64,000 bases of DNA. Source: Sandaracinaceae bacterium. GTDB taxonomy: Bacteria; Myxococcota_A; Polyangia; Polyangiales; Sandaracinaceae. Under the pieces are notes generated by a model. It did no database searches, was not told the origin of the DNA, and saw only the letters and a list, made by a program, of their open reading frames with translations. Positions 44,993-53,099 of this stretch are shown here, in pieces (within the stretch, counting starts at the first letter, position 1; each line of letters opens with the position of its first letter). The position numbers were made by a program, and so were the translations under genes. Where the stretch lies: the NCBI GenBank assembly GCA_019694315.1, contig JAIBCE010000001.1, positions 62,001 to 126,000 of the forward strand, written 5' to 3'.

Positions 44993-46567
44993 ATGCGCGT
45001 CCTCGGTCCATGCCTCGCCGCCTTCGCTCTCGCGTCGTGCGGTCCGTCTCCATCGTCCGACGACGCGGGCACCGACGCGCCGCTCGCGGTGGACGACGCG
45101 CCCGCGCCGAGCGATGTGGGCTCCGACGCAGGCCCTCTGCCTCCGCCCACGCCCACCGGCGTGTTCCCTCTGCATCGGCGCACCGCGCTCGACTGGGATC
45201 GTCCCGACCAGGGCGAGGCCGTGCCCGCCGCCGACGTGGAGCTCGCGACCGATCAGCTCCTCGATCTCCTCGCACGCACGGACTGGCTCGATCTCGTGGC
45301 CGATCGTGCGCATGGCTGGCCCGAGTCGGATCCCGAAGGCGGTTATTGGTACGCGACCTGGTGGAGCGGCGTGACCGTGCAGAAGCGCGGCGACCACCTC
45401 ACCTACGTGCACTCGCCCGATGGGGCCGACAACAACGGCCTTCGCACGGCGCAGCTGCTCGAGGGCGCGTGCTACGCGCATCGGATCTGGGGTGATCCGC
45501 GCGAGCTCCTGCTCGTGCGACGCCTCGTGCGCGGCTTCTCGAGCTGGTCGATGTCGATGGAGCGCACGAGCGACGAAGAGCGCGGCCTGCTCGCGCGCGC
45601 GGCGTATCCGCGATCCGTCGAGGACACCGCGCGCGGGATCTCCATCGACTACGCGGCCGATCGACCGGGCGAGCCCGGACCACCCTCGTACTACGTGCAC
45701 CTCACGGACAACCCGTACTGGCCCGACGTGTACGTGAAGAACATCCGCAGCAAGGACGATATGGGTCACATGCTGCGCGCGGTGGCCTTGCTCGACACGT
45801 GCGAGGGACGGCTCGGCGACGCCGACGCAGAGGCCGAGCTCGTGGAGATGCGGCGCCTCTACCAGGAGTGGGCGCAGCGCGTGGAGCACGATGGCATGCG
45901 CATCGCGAGCCGCGACGAGTCGGGCGCGCTCTTCCAGCCCGAGGGCGATCTCGCGACATACGTGGTCACCGCAGGGATCGAGTGCGCGGCGGGCTATGCC
46001 ATCCCGCTCCTCTCGCGCTTCGACACGAACGGCTACACGTGCCGCAACCCCGGTCTCGGGCCCGTGTCCGATCCCGCGACCGGCATCCCGAGCGGCGCGC
46101 TCCAGATCCTTCGCACGCACCACGAGGCCGCCGCGGGGCTCGCGCTCGCGAGCGGTCGCGACGACACGGCGCGCGCGCTCCTCGAAGGCCTCGCGGCGCG
46201 CATGGAGGGCATCCTCGATGCCTACGACACGGGCACGCCGCCCGAGATCGCGCACGCGGGCGACGTGGTGCAGCTGATCCTCGAGTCGGCCGCGCTCGGT
46301 GTGCCGCTCACCTCGCGCGAGGTGCGCTTCCTCCACGCGCGCCTCGGCGAGGCGGCCGCGGGCTACGACACCACGCAGCCCGCGTGGCACGTACGCGACG
46401 CGAGCGTGCCCGACGGTGACTACGCGTTCGAGCCCGGAGGTCCCGGCGTGGACATGAAGGATCTCGCGCTCTTCCTCGGCCTCTGCAGCGCGCAGTGGGT
46501 GAGCCCCTCGGGCCGCGCGGTGATCGACTGTGATCGGGTGCGCGCGAGCACGCGACCGGGGGAGTGA
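44993..46567 (+). CDS. lipoprotein of unknown function, alpha-helical
   Basis: A 524-residue lipoprotein: lipobox AFALASC, then an Asp/Ala/Pro linker. The body is helical with Trp-rich parts (GYWYATWWSGVTVQ, RLVRGFSSWSMSMERTSDEERGLLARAAYPRS, DDMGHMLRAVALLDTCEG), reminiscent of alpha/alpha-toroid glycosidases or lyases, but I cannot name a family. An in-frame end near 46567 is followed by the sulfatase-like gene. A CACGCT hexamer ends 8 nt before the ATG at 44993. Confidence 0.75.
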   Translation: MRVLGPCLAAFALASCGPSPSSDDAGTDAPLAVDDAPAPSDVGSDAGPLPPPTPTGVFPLHRRTALDWDRPDQGEAVPAADVELATDQLLDLLARTDWLDLVADRAHGWPESDPEGGYWYATWWSGVTVQKRGDHLTYVHSPDGADNNGLRTAQLLEGACYAHRIWGDPRELLLVRRLVRGFSSWSMSMERTSDEERGLLARAAYPRSVEDTARGISIDYAADRPGEPGPPSYYVHLTDNPYWPDVYVKNIRSKDDMGHMLRAVALLDTCEGRLGDADAEAELVEMRRLYQEWAQRVEHDGMRIASRDESGALFQPEGDLATYVVTAGIECAAGYAIPLLSRFDTNGYTCRNPGLGPVSDPATGIPSGALQILRTHHEAAAGLALASGRDDTARALLEGLAARMEGILDAYDTGTPPEIAHAGDVVQLILESAALGVPLTSREVRFLHARLGEAAAGYDTTQPAWHVRDASVPDGDYAFEPGGPGVDMKDLALFLGLCSAQWVSPSGRAVIDCDRVRASTRPGE

Positions 46568-46645
46568 TCACCCGCAGCGCTCGCTGGCGATCGCCGCGGA
46601 CGTCGGTCCTTTACGCGTGATCGTCGACGCGCAAAGCTCGCGCCC

Positions 46646-49015
46646 GTGATCGATCGACGCGCGCTCCTCCTCCTCGCCGCGGGCCTCTGCGCCTGCGGCT
46701 CTTCGTCCGACACGCCGCCCGCCACCGCGACGCCGACCGAGGGCACCACGACGCCCGAAGAGGGCGAGACCGCGCCGCCGGCGACGACGGAATCGCCCTC
46801 CGGAGAGGGCGATCACGCGACCACGACGACCCCGAGCGCGCCGCGCGGCACGCCCCGGGTGCGCTACGCGCTCGCGCGCCACGTGCCTCGCGCGGAGCTC
46901 CGTCAGGACGACACGCTCGTCCTCGACATGGGTGTGCCGGGCGCCGCGAAGTACACGATCGGCGGCTGGCGCACCCGCGTGGGCGCGAGCGTGCACGAGC
47001 GCCCCGCGGGACAGCCCGAGGCGAGCGCGAGCGTGATCGAGAACGTGACGGGCTTCGTGATCGTGCCCTCGGACGCGCCCGGTCCCCGCACGTTGCGCAT
47101 GCGCGCGCGCGCGCTCGGCGACGGTCGCCTCACGGTGTACGTGGACGGCGAGACCGTGGGCCTCGCGCGCCTGCCGACCGACGGCACCTACGGCGTGGTC
47201 GAGATCACGATCCCCGCCGAGCGCCTCCACGTCGGCGAGAACATGGTGCAGCTGCGCATCCCGCAGACGGGCGTGCTCCCGCGGCCTGCGAGCGAGGGCG
47301 GCGCGATCAGCAACGCGGGCGTGCTGATCGACTGGATCCGCCTCGGTCCCGCCACCGATCCACACGCGAGCGAGCAGCCGCCGAGCCCCGAGACGCTGGC
47401 GACGGTCGACGGCTCGCATGCGCGTCTCTCGATCCCCGATGGCTGGACGCTCGGCTACACGATGGAGATCCCCGACGGCGCGCGCCTGCGTGGCGTGGCC
47501 GAGGGCGAGGGTCACGTGGAGGTGCTCGCGCTGCGCGACGGGCACGAGCCCACGAGCGTGGGCCGCATCGCCGCGGGCAGCTTCGACCTCGACCTCGACG
47601 CGCTCGCGGGCTCGATCGCGCGCCTCGATCTGCGCGCCTCGGGCGAGCTGCGCCTCACCGATCCGACCGTGGTCACGCTCGACGGGCGACCCACGGCCAC
47701 GCGCCCCACGATCAGAAACGTGCTCGTCTATCTCACGGACACGCTGCGCGCGGACAAGCTCCATCCGTATCGCCCCGAGTCGCGTGTGCGCACGCCCAAC
47801 TTCGACAGCTGGGCGCATGGCGCGGCGGTGATGATGCGCGGCCACGGCCAGGAGAACTGGACCAAGCCGAGCGTCGCCACGCTGCTCTCGGGCCTCTTTC
47901 CGTGGGAGCACCACGCGACGACCGAAGACGCCGTGCTTCCCGCGGACGTGCAGCTGCTCTCGGAGCGCCTCGGGCGTGAGTTCCACTCGGGCGCGTTCAT
48001 CGCGAACGGCTTCTGCTCCGATCGCTTCGGCTTCCGTCAGGGCTGGGACACGTTCCGCAATTACGTGCGCGAGGGCGAGCGCAACCAGGCGCAATTCGTG
48101 GCCGCCGACGTGCTCTCGTGGCTCGACGAGCGCCCGCAGGACGAGCCCTTCTTCCTCTACGTGCACACGGTCGATCCGCACGTGCCGTACTTGCCGCCCG
48201 AGGAGATGCTCGCGCTCTACGATCCGAACCCCTACGACGGACCGGTCGACTTCAACCGCGACCGCGAGCTGCTCGAGCACGTCAAGAGCGGCTCGCTCCA
48301 GGTGAACGAGCGCGATCGCGAGCACCTCGAGGCGCTCTACGACGGAGAGATCACCTACCACGACGTGCACTTCGGCTCGATCATGGAGGGCCTCGAGCGA
48401 CGCGGCCTGGCCGAGAGCACGATCGTCGTGTTCACCGCGGATCACGGCGAGGAGTTCTTCGATCACGGCTCGGTCGGTCACGGCCACAGCGTCTACGAGG
48501 AGCTCATCAACGTGCCGCTCGTGGTGCGCGTGCCGGGCGTCACCGACGAGGGCGTGCGCCTCGACGACTCGGTGGGCCTCGTGGACGTGCTGCCCACGAT
48601 CTACGACGCGCTCGGTCGACCCATCCCGGACGACCTCTCCGGTGAATCGTTCCTCCCGCTGCTCCTCGGCCAGACCGCCGACGCACCGCGCGTGGCGGTG
48701 ACCGGCTTCATGGAGGGCTGGCGCGCGGTGAACGTGGGCCGCCTCAAGCTCATCCAGCGAACCGAGCGCCGCGTGATGCTGCACGACCTCGTGGAGGATC
48801 CCGACGAGCTCACCGACGTGAGCGCGGATCGTCCCATCGCAGTGCGCTACGCGCGTGGCCTGCTCGGCCTCCACCTCGCGGGCGTGGAGCGGCCGTCGCG
48901 CCAGCGCGCAGCCATCCGCGAGGAGCACCTCCAGATCGACGCCGAGACGCGTCGACAGCTCGAGGAGCTCGGCTACGCGGGCGCCTCGCGCGCCGGCGTC
49001 GCACAGCCGCATTGA
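46646..49015 (+). CDS. sulfatase/alkaline-phosphatase-superfamily lipoprotein with Thr in the nucleophile position
   Basis: A 789-residue lipoprotein (lipobox GLCACGSS after a short signal). An N-terminal beta-rich part of about 350 residues precedes the catalytic domain. VLVYLTDTLRADKLHPY gives the first metal Asp, FLYVHTVDPHVPY and VFTADHGEEFFDHGSVGHGHSVYEE the others. The nucleophile segment is ENWTKPSVATLLSGL, with T406 where sulfatases need Cys or Ser (C/S-x-P-x-R) for formylglycine. So it is probably not a true sulfatase but a phosphatase, phosphodiesterase or phosphoglycerol-transferase-like enzyme. The GTG start is the only one giving a clean signal. Confidence 0.85.
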   Translation: MIDRRALLLLAAGLCACGSSSDTPPATATPTEGTTTPEEGETAPPATTESPSGEGDHATTTTPSAPRGTPRVRYALARHVPRAELRQDDTLVLDMGVPGAAKYTIGGWRTRVGASVHERPAGQPEASASVIENVTGFVIVPSDAPGPRTLRMRARALGDGRLTVYVDGETVGLARLPTDGTYGVVEITIPAERLHVGENMVQLRIPQTGVLPRPASEGGAISNAGVLIDWIRLGPATDPHASEQPPSPETLATVDGSHARLSIPDGWTLGYTMEIPDGARLRGVAEGEGHVEVLALRDGHEPTSVGRIAAGSFDLDLDALAGSIARLDLRASGELRLTDPTVVTLDGRPTATRPTIRNVLVYLTDTLRADKLHPYRPESRVRTPNFDSWAHGAAVMMRGHGQENWTKPSVATLLSGLFPWEHHATTEDAVLPADVQLLSERLGREFHSGAFIANGFCSDRFGFRQGWDTFRNYVREGERNQAQFVAADVLSWLDERPQDEPFFLYVHTVDPHVPYLPPEEMLALYDPNPYDGPVDFNRDRELLEHVKSGSLQVNERDREHLEALYDGEITYHDVHFGSIMEGLERRGLAESTIVVFTADHGEEFFDHGSVGHGHSVYEELINVPLVVRVPGVTDEGVRLDDSVGLVDVLPTIYDALGRPIPDDLSGESFLPLLLGQTADAPRVAVTGFMEGWRAVNVGRLKLIQRTERRVMLHDLVEDPDELTDVSADRPIAVRYARGLLGLHLAGVERPSRQRAAIREEHLQIDAETRRQLEELGYAGASRAGVAQPH

Positions 49016-49041
49016 GTGGGCGCGGGGGCGGCCCTCGGGCG

Positions 49042-50166
49042 TCAGGGCGCAGTGTCGTGGAAGCGCGCGCGGTCGTTCTCGAGCCAGCCGAGCAGCCAGT
49101 CGAAGAGGAGCGTTCCGTCGGCCGAGCGGAGCGTCGCGGCCTCGCCGAGGATCACGTGGTGATCGGACTCGACGACGAAGTAGCGCGTGGTGTCGTTGTC
49201 ATCGAGGGTGGCGAGAAGCGGCCCATAGAGCGGCGAGATGTCGGCGATGCCCCAGAAGGCAGTGATCACGCTGTCGTGCGTGGTCGCCATGAGGCCGAGC
49301 CGAGAGGCGGGGTAGCGCGCGTCGAAGTAGTCGTCGTACGCGGAGAAGGTGCTCGCGCAGTCGGTGCAGTCGGTGGGCGTCTCCATGTTCCACGCCGCGC
49401 GCCATGTCGCGTACTGCGCGGTGCTCGGCTGAAGGAGCGGTGCGCTGTCGGCGAGGAGGGCGAGCTCCGCGGCGGGCCACGCGTCGGCGAAGCGGCCCCA
49501 ATTGAGCTGTGTTCCGTAGCCACCCGCCGAGAAGCCGATGACGCGCACGCGCGCAAAGGCCGGCCACGCGCCGCGCACTGCGTCGAGGATGCGCTGCGTG
49601 TTCACCGCGCCGCGGTGATGGACGCGCTGGCCCGAGGGCGCACCGGGATAGTCCTGCACGGCATCGCCGGCGTGCAGATCGCCCGTGCAATACGGCACGA
49701 ACACGATGCTCGCCTCGCGGAACGGATTGAGCGGCGCCGCGCGATCGTCCCAGCCCGTCGCCATGGAGAAGCCGCCGCGCTCCACGTCGAAGATCGCGCG
49801 TGTGTAGTCCTCGTGCACGTGCGTGGCCGTGTTCATCACGAAGCAGGTCTGGGCATCCCAGCACGCCCCGCCCCCCATCATCACGACGAGCAGCTCGGTG
49901 GCGCCCGCGTGAGGATTCACGCCGACCGCCATCGGTGAGCCGTTGCCGCACACCGCACCTGCGATCGGCACGTACGACCACGCATCCACGGGGAGATCGC
50001 CGAGGCTCGTCGCGGGGCCCGCGTCGTCTGGCGACGCGCCTGCGTCGATCGGCGACGAGGCGTCCGCGGCCGCGTCGGCTCGAGCCGCGTCCAGGGGCGT
50101 CGCAGGCTCGCCACAGGCCATCGTTGCGCCCGAGAGGATCGAGAGAGCGAGGAGGGCTCGACGCAT
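49042..50166 (-). CDS. pectinacetylesterase/Notum-like serine hydrolase, lipoprotein
   Basis: A 374-residue lipoprotein (signal with ATMAC, then an Asp/Ala linker). MMGGGACWDAQTC at about residue 95 is the oxyanion-forming block of the pectinacetylesterase family, VIGFSAGGYGTQLNW carries the nucleophilic Ser, LLADSAPLL follows, and a late FVVESDHHVILG may give the His. Family members remove acyl groups from polysaccharides or lipids. ATG 50166 is used because it starts the signal; TAGCCT ends 7 nt upstream. Convergent with the sulfatase-like gene. Confidence 0.85.
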   Translation of the reverse strand: MRRALLALSILSGATMACGEPATPLDAARADAAADASSPIDAGASPDDAGPATSLGDLPVDAWSYVPIAGAVCGNGSPMAVGVNPHAGATELLVVMMGGGACWDAQTCFVMNTATHVHEDYTRAIFDVERGGFSMATGWDDRAAPLNPFREASIVFVPYCTGDLHAGDAVQDYPGAPSGQRVHHRGAVNTQRILDAVRGAWPAFARVRVIGFSAGGYGTQLNWGRFADAWPAAELALLADSAPLLQPSTAQYATWRAAWNMETPTDCTDCASTFSAYDDYFDARYPASRLGLMATTHDSVITAFWGIADISPLYGPLLATLDDNDTTRYFVVESDHHVILGEAATLRSADGTLLFDWLLGWLENDRARFHDTAP

Positions 50167-50173
50167 CCCGAAG

Positions 50174-50179
50174 AGGCTA
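50174..50179 (-). promoter_or_regulatory. candidate -10 box TAGCCT, 7 nt before the esterase start
   Basis: TAGCCT on the minus strand ends 7 nt before the ATG at 50166, supporting that start over in-frame codons up to 50346. Confidence 0.45.
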
Positions 50180-50290
50180 CCCGACCCTGCATCGCTGCGA
50201 GACCGGGTTTCGTCCGTGCAACAAGTGGGACCCCGAGTCGCGATTTCTCTAGGTTTTTCCGTTGGCCCGAGGAATGCTGAGCGCCGGAGC

Positions 50291-50620
50291 ATGTCCGACC
50301 GGCAAGGTCTCGATGCGAGTGTGGAGCGCCTCTTGTCTGGCCTCATCGGTCACGCAGTGGCCCGCACGATCGTCAAGCAGGCCCACACACGCGCTCCGGT
50401 CGGCCTCGGTGACGATCCGGGCTCCGCGCGTGCGTTCGTGCGCGGTCCGCTGCTCGACGTGCTCTCGCCGCTGGTCGGTCGCGGCGAGGCCGCGCGGCTC
50501 GCGCACAAGGTCGAGCGGTCGCTCGCCGAAGAGCGCGACTGGCCCGTGCCGGAGGAAGACACGCTGCCGGGCGCACGACGTAGCTCGAACCCCGGCGGCA
50601 ACGGGATGAACGAGCGGTGA
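50291..50620 (+). CDS. small protein of unknown function
   Basis: A 109-residue protein, not recognised. It contains LLSGLIGHAVARTIVKQAHTRAP and FVRGPLLDVLSPLVGRGEAARLAHKVERSLAEERDWPV, a helical, slightly basic chain with a Ser/Gly-rich tail. A TAGGTT box with a short leader lies about 40 nt upstream, and GGAG sits 3-4 nt before the ATG. Divergent to the esterase gene. Confidence 0.55.
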   Translation: MSDRQGLDASVERLLSGLIGHAVARTIVKQAHTRAPVGLGDDPGSARAFVRGPLLDVLSPLVGRGEAARLAHKVERSLAEERDWPVPEEDTLPGARRSSNPGGNGMNER

Positions 50621-50667
50621 GAGCTCGGCGCCCCGCGCGACCGCTGGGCGGGATCGCACCGAGGCGC

Positions 50668-50673
50668 TAACGT
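50668..50673 (+). promoter_or_regulatory. candidate -10 box TAACGT, 8 nt before the 50682 start
   Basis: TAACGT ends 8 nt before the ATG at 50682. Confidence 0.4.
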
Positions 50674-50681
50674 CTCGGCCT

Positions 50682-51479
50682 ATGCGCGTCTCGCCGGTCT
50701 CCCTCGTCTTCGTGGGTCTCGTCGCTCTCCTCCTCCCCGCGTCGGCCGCGGCACAGGCCGCCATCGCGCCCCCGCCCCGCGTGCAGGTGACCGACTTCAC
50801 GGTCGATGGCGATCCGCCACCTGCCGAGTACCGCGAGCTCCTCGCGAACGCGATCGCGCCGGCGATCGGCCAGGTCGAGCAGTGCTACGACCGGCGTCTC
50901 GCCGTGAACCCGCGCCTCGCGGGTGACTACCGCCTGCGCCTCTGGGTCTCGGCGCGACAGGTGATCCGGGCGACGCCCGAGAGCTCGGTGGGCGACACCG
51001 ATCTCGAGGAGTGCGCGCGCGCGGCGATCCGCCAGTTCACGCTGCCGCCGCAGGCGCCCGAGGGTGGCGCGACCGTGCGCTTCGTCGTGCGCTTCACGGC
51101 GCCTCCGCCCGGCACGGTCGCGGTGACGCCCAGCGCGCCGACCGTGACCCTCACGCCGATCGCGCCCACCCCGCCGCCCGCGATCACGAACCCCCGCGTG
51201 ACCGTGCGGATCGAGGCGATCCGCGGCGCGCTCGCGGCGCCGAGCCTCGAGAGCAGCTTCCCCGCGGTGGGCTTCGAGGCGTGCGCGAACGGCCAGACCG
51301 GTGAGGTCCCGGTGGCCGTGTCGATCAACGCGCGCGGTCAGATCGCCGCGAATCCAGGCCGCGGGACGCTGCGCGATCGCGCGGTGCTGCGCTGCGTCGA
51401 GCAGCACCTCGAGGCCCTTCACGCGCCCGCCTCGCCCGGCCGCACGCGCCTCCGCGCGATCTTCACGTTCGTCCGCTGA
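50682..51479 (+). CDS. AgmX/PglI C-terminal-like secreted protein
   Basis: A 265-residue exported protein; signal ending in ASAAAQ. The mature part contains AIAPAIGQVEQCYDRRLAVNPRLAGDYRLRLWV and VGDTDLEECARAAIRQFTLPP, the pattern (paired Cys, Gly-x-Tyr) of the AgmX/PglI C-terminal domain found in many myxobacterial secreted proteins and gliding-motility components. A second, shorter Cys module follows a Pro-rich linker (FEACANGQTGEVPVAVSINARGQIA). Function is probably periplasmic binding. Confidence 0.75.
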   Translation: MRVSPVSLVFVGLVALLLPASAAAQAAIAPPPRVQVTDFTVDGDPPPAEYRELLANAIAPAIGQVEQCYDRRLAVNPRLAGDYRLRLWVSARQVIRATPESSVGDTDLEECARAAIRQFTLPPQAPEGGATVRFVVRFTAPPPGTVAVTPSAPTVTLTPIAPTPPPAITNPRVTVRIEAIRGALAAPSLESSFPAVGFEACANGQTGEVPVAVSINARGQIAANPGRGTLRDRAVLRCVEQHLEALHAPASPGRTRLRAIFTFVR

Positions 51480-51544
51480 TCCATCGATCGAGGCCGCACC
51501 TGCCTCGGGCGATCTCGTGTCTCGGTCCGCCCGCGCGAGGCTGG

Positions 51545-51550
51545 TACGCT
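51545..51550 (+). promoter_or_regulatory. candidate -10 box TACGCT, 7 nt before xdhA
   Basis: TACGCT ends 7 nt before the ATG at 51558. It would drive the xdhA-xdhB unit from a leaderless start. Confidence 0.45.
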
Positions 51551-51557
51551 GCGCGCG

Positions 51558-53099
51558 ATGAGCGCCATCACCTTCGAGCTCGACGGCGAGCGCGTGACCG
51601 TGGACAGCGTGGACCCGAACACCACGCTGCTGCACTGGCTCCGCGCCAACGGAAAGACCGGCACGAAAGAGGGCTGCGCCGAGGGCGAGTGCGGCGCCTG
51701 CGCGATCGCGTGGCGCGCCAACGGCCCCGATGGACGCGCGCGCTGGGAGATCGTGAACTCGTGCCTCGTGCTCCTGCCCTCGGTGCACGGGCGCGAGCTC
51801 GTGACGAGCGAGGGCCTCGCCCCCCGCGCGGGCCGAGACGCCGGTGACCTCCATCCAGCGCAGGCCTGCATGGCCGAGGGCGGTGGCTCGCAGTGCGGCT
51901 ACTGCACGCCGGGCTTCGTGATGGGCCTCTTCGGCGAGATGTACCGCGCGACCGAGGGGCCGCTCGATCCCGAGTGCATCGCGGGCAACCTCTGCCGCTG
52001 CACGGGCTACCAGCCGATCCGCGACGCCGCGACCAAGCTCGCGACGATCCGCACGCGAGCGCACGACGCCGTCGATCCGTTCCGCGAGAAGCTCGCCACG
52101 CCCGTCCCCGCGCTGCCCGCGCTCGAGCACACGCACACGAGCCCGCTCACCGGTGGCACGAGCCGCTCGTTCGCGAGGCCCACGTCGCTGCGCGAAGCGC
52201 TGTCCGTGCTCGCGCGCGAGCCGCATCGCACGATCGTGAGCGGCGGCACGGACGTGACGGTGGAGATCAACCAGCGCCACAGGCGTCACGACGCGCTGCT
52301 CTCGCTCGAGGCCGTGCCCGAGCTCGGTGTCTTCGAGGAGCGCGACGACGTGGTCCTGATCGGCGCGGGCGTGACGCTCGCGTCGATCGAGGAGCGGCTG
52401 CACCCGGCGCCGAGCGGCGCGCGATCGATCATGGCGCACCCGCCGCTCGGCCAGGCGCTGCCGATGCTCGCGCAGCTCCTGCCGCTCTTCTCGTCGCGCC
52501 TCATCCGCACGCGCGCGACGCTCGGTGGCAACCTCGGCACGGCCTCGCCCATCGGCGATGGGCCTCCGGCCCTGCTCGCGCTCGACGCCGAGGTCGTGCT
52601 CGCGTCCTCGGACGAGCGAGGCGAGCACATCACGCGTCGCATCGTGCCGCTCGCGGGCTACTTCCTCGGCTATCGCAAGACCGCGCGCGCGCCGAACGAG
52701 CTCATCGAGGCCATCCGCATCCCGAGGCCTTTCTATGCCATCCAGCGCTTCTACAAGGTCTCCAAGCGCAAGCTGGACGACATCTCGAGCGTCGCGGGCG
52801 CCTTCTGCGTGGATCGCGACGAGGACGGCCGAGTGAGCCGCGCGCGCCTCGCGTTCGGAGGGGTCGCCGCGACGCCGGTGCGCCTGACGGAGATCGAGGC
52901 CCGCCTCGTGGGACGGCACCTCGCGCCGAGCGACGTCGAGGAGCTCGCCCGCGACGCCGCACAGAGCGTGACGCCCATCGACGATCACCGTGCGAGCGCG
53001 CGCTACCGACGCGCGATGGTCGCGAGCCTCCTGCGCAAGCTCGCTCACGACGTGAGCAGCGCGAGCGCGGGCGCGAGCAGCCTGGAGGTGTCGCCGTGA
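51558..53099 (+). CDS. xdhA: xanthine dehydrogenase small subunit XdhA (Fe-S and FAD domains)
   Basis: A 513-residue protein with the XdhA layout. Residues 1-170 hold two [2Fe-2S] clusters: GCAEGECGACAI with a following Cys, and CGYCTPGFVMGL with GNLCRCTGYQPI. Residues about 200-480 are the FAD-binding and C-terminal domain of the CO-dehydrogenase-flavoprotein type: IVSGGTDVTVEINQ, LGGNLGTASPIGDGPPALLAL, and LDDISSVAGAFCV. With XdhB it oxidises hypoxanthine and xanthine to urate and passes electrons to NAD+. The next gene overlaps its stop. No xdhC (cofactor insertion) is found in this window. Confidence 0.93.
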   Translation: MSAITFELDGERVTVDSVDPNTTLLHWLRANGKTGTKEGCAEGECGACAIAWRANGPDGRARWEIVNSCLVLLPSVHGRELVTSEGLAPRAGRDAGDLHPAQACMAEGGGSQCGYCTPGFVMGLFGEMYRATEGPLDPECIAGNLCRCTGYQPIRDAATKLATIRTRAHDAVDPFREKLATPVPALPALEHTHTSPLTGGTSRSFARPTSLREALSVLAREPHRTIVSGGTDVTVEINQRHRRHDALLSLEAVPELGVFEERDDVVLIGAGVTLASIEERLHPAPSGARSIMAHPPLGQALPMLAQLLPLFSSRLIRTRATLGGNLGTASPIGDGPPALLALDAEVVLASSDERGEHITRRIVPLAGYFLGYRKTARAPNELIEAIRIPRPFYAIQRFYKVSKRKLDDISSVAGAFCVDRDEDGRVSRARLAFGGVAATPVRLTEIEARLVGRHLAPSDVEELARDAAQSVTPIDDHRASARYRRAMVASLLRKLAHDVSSASAGASSLEVSP

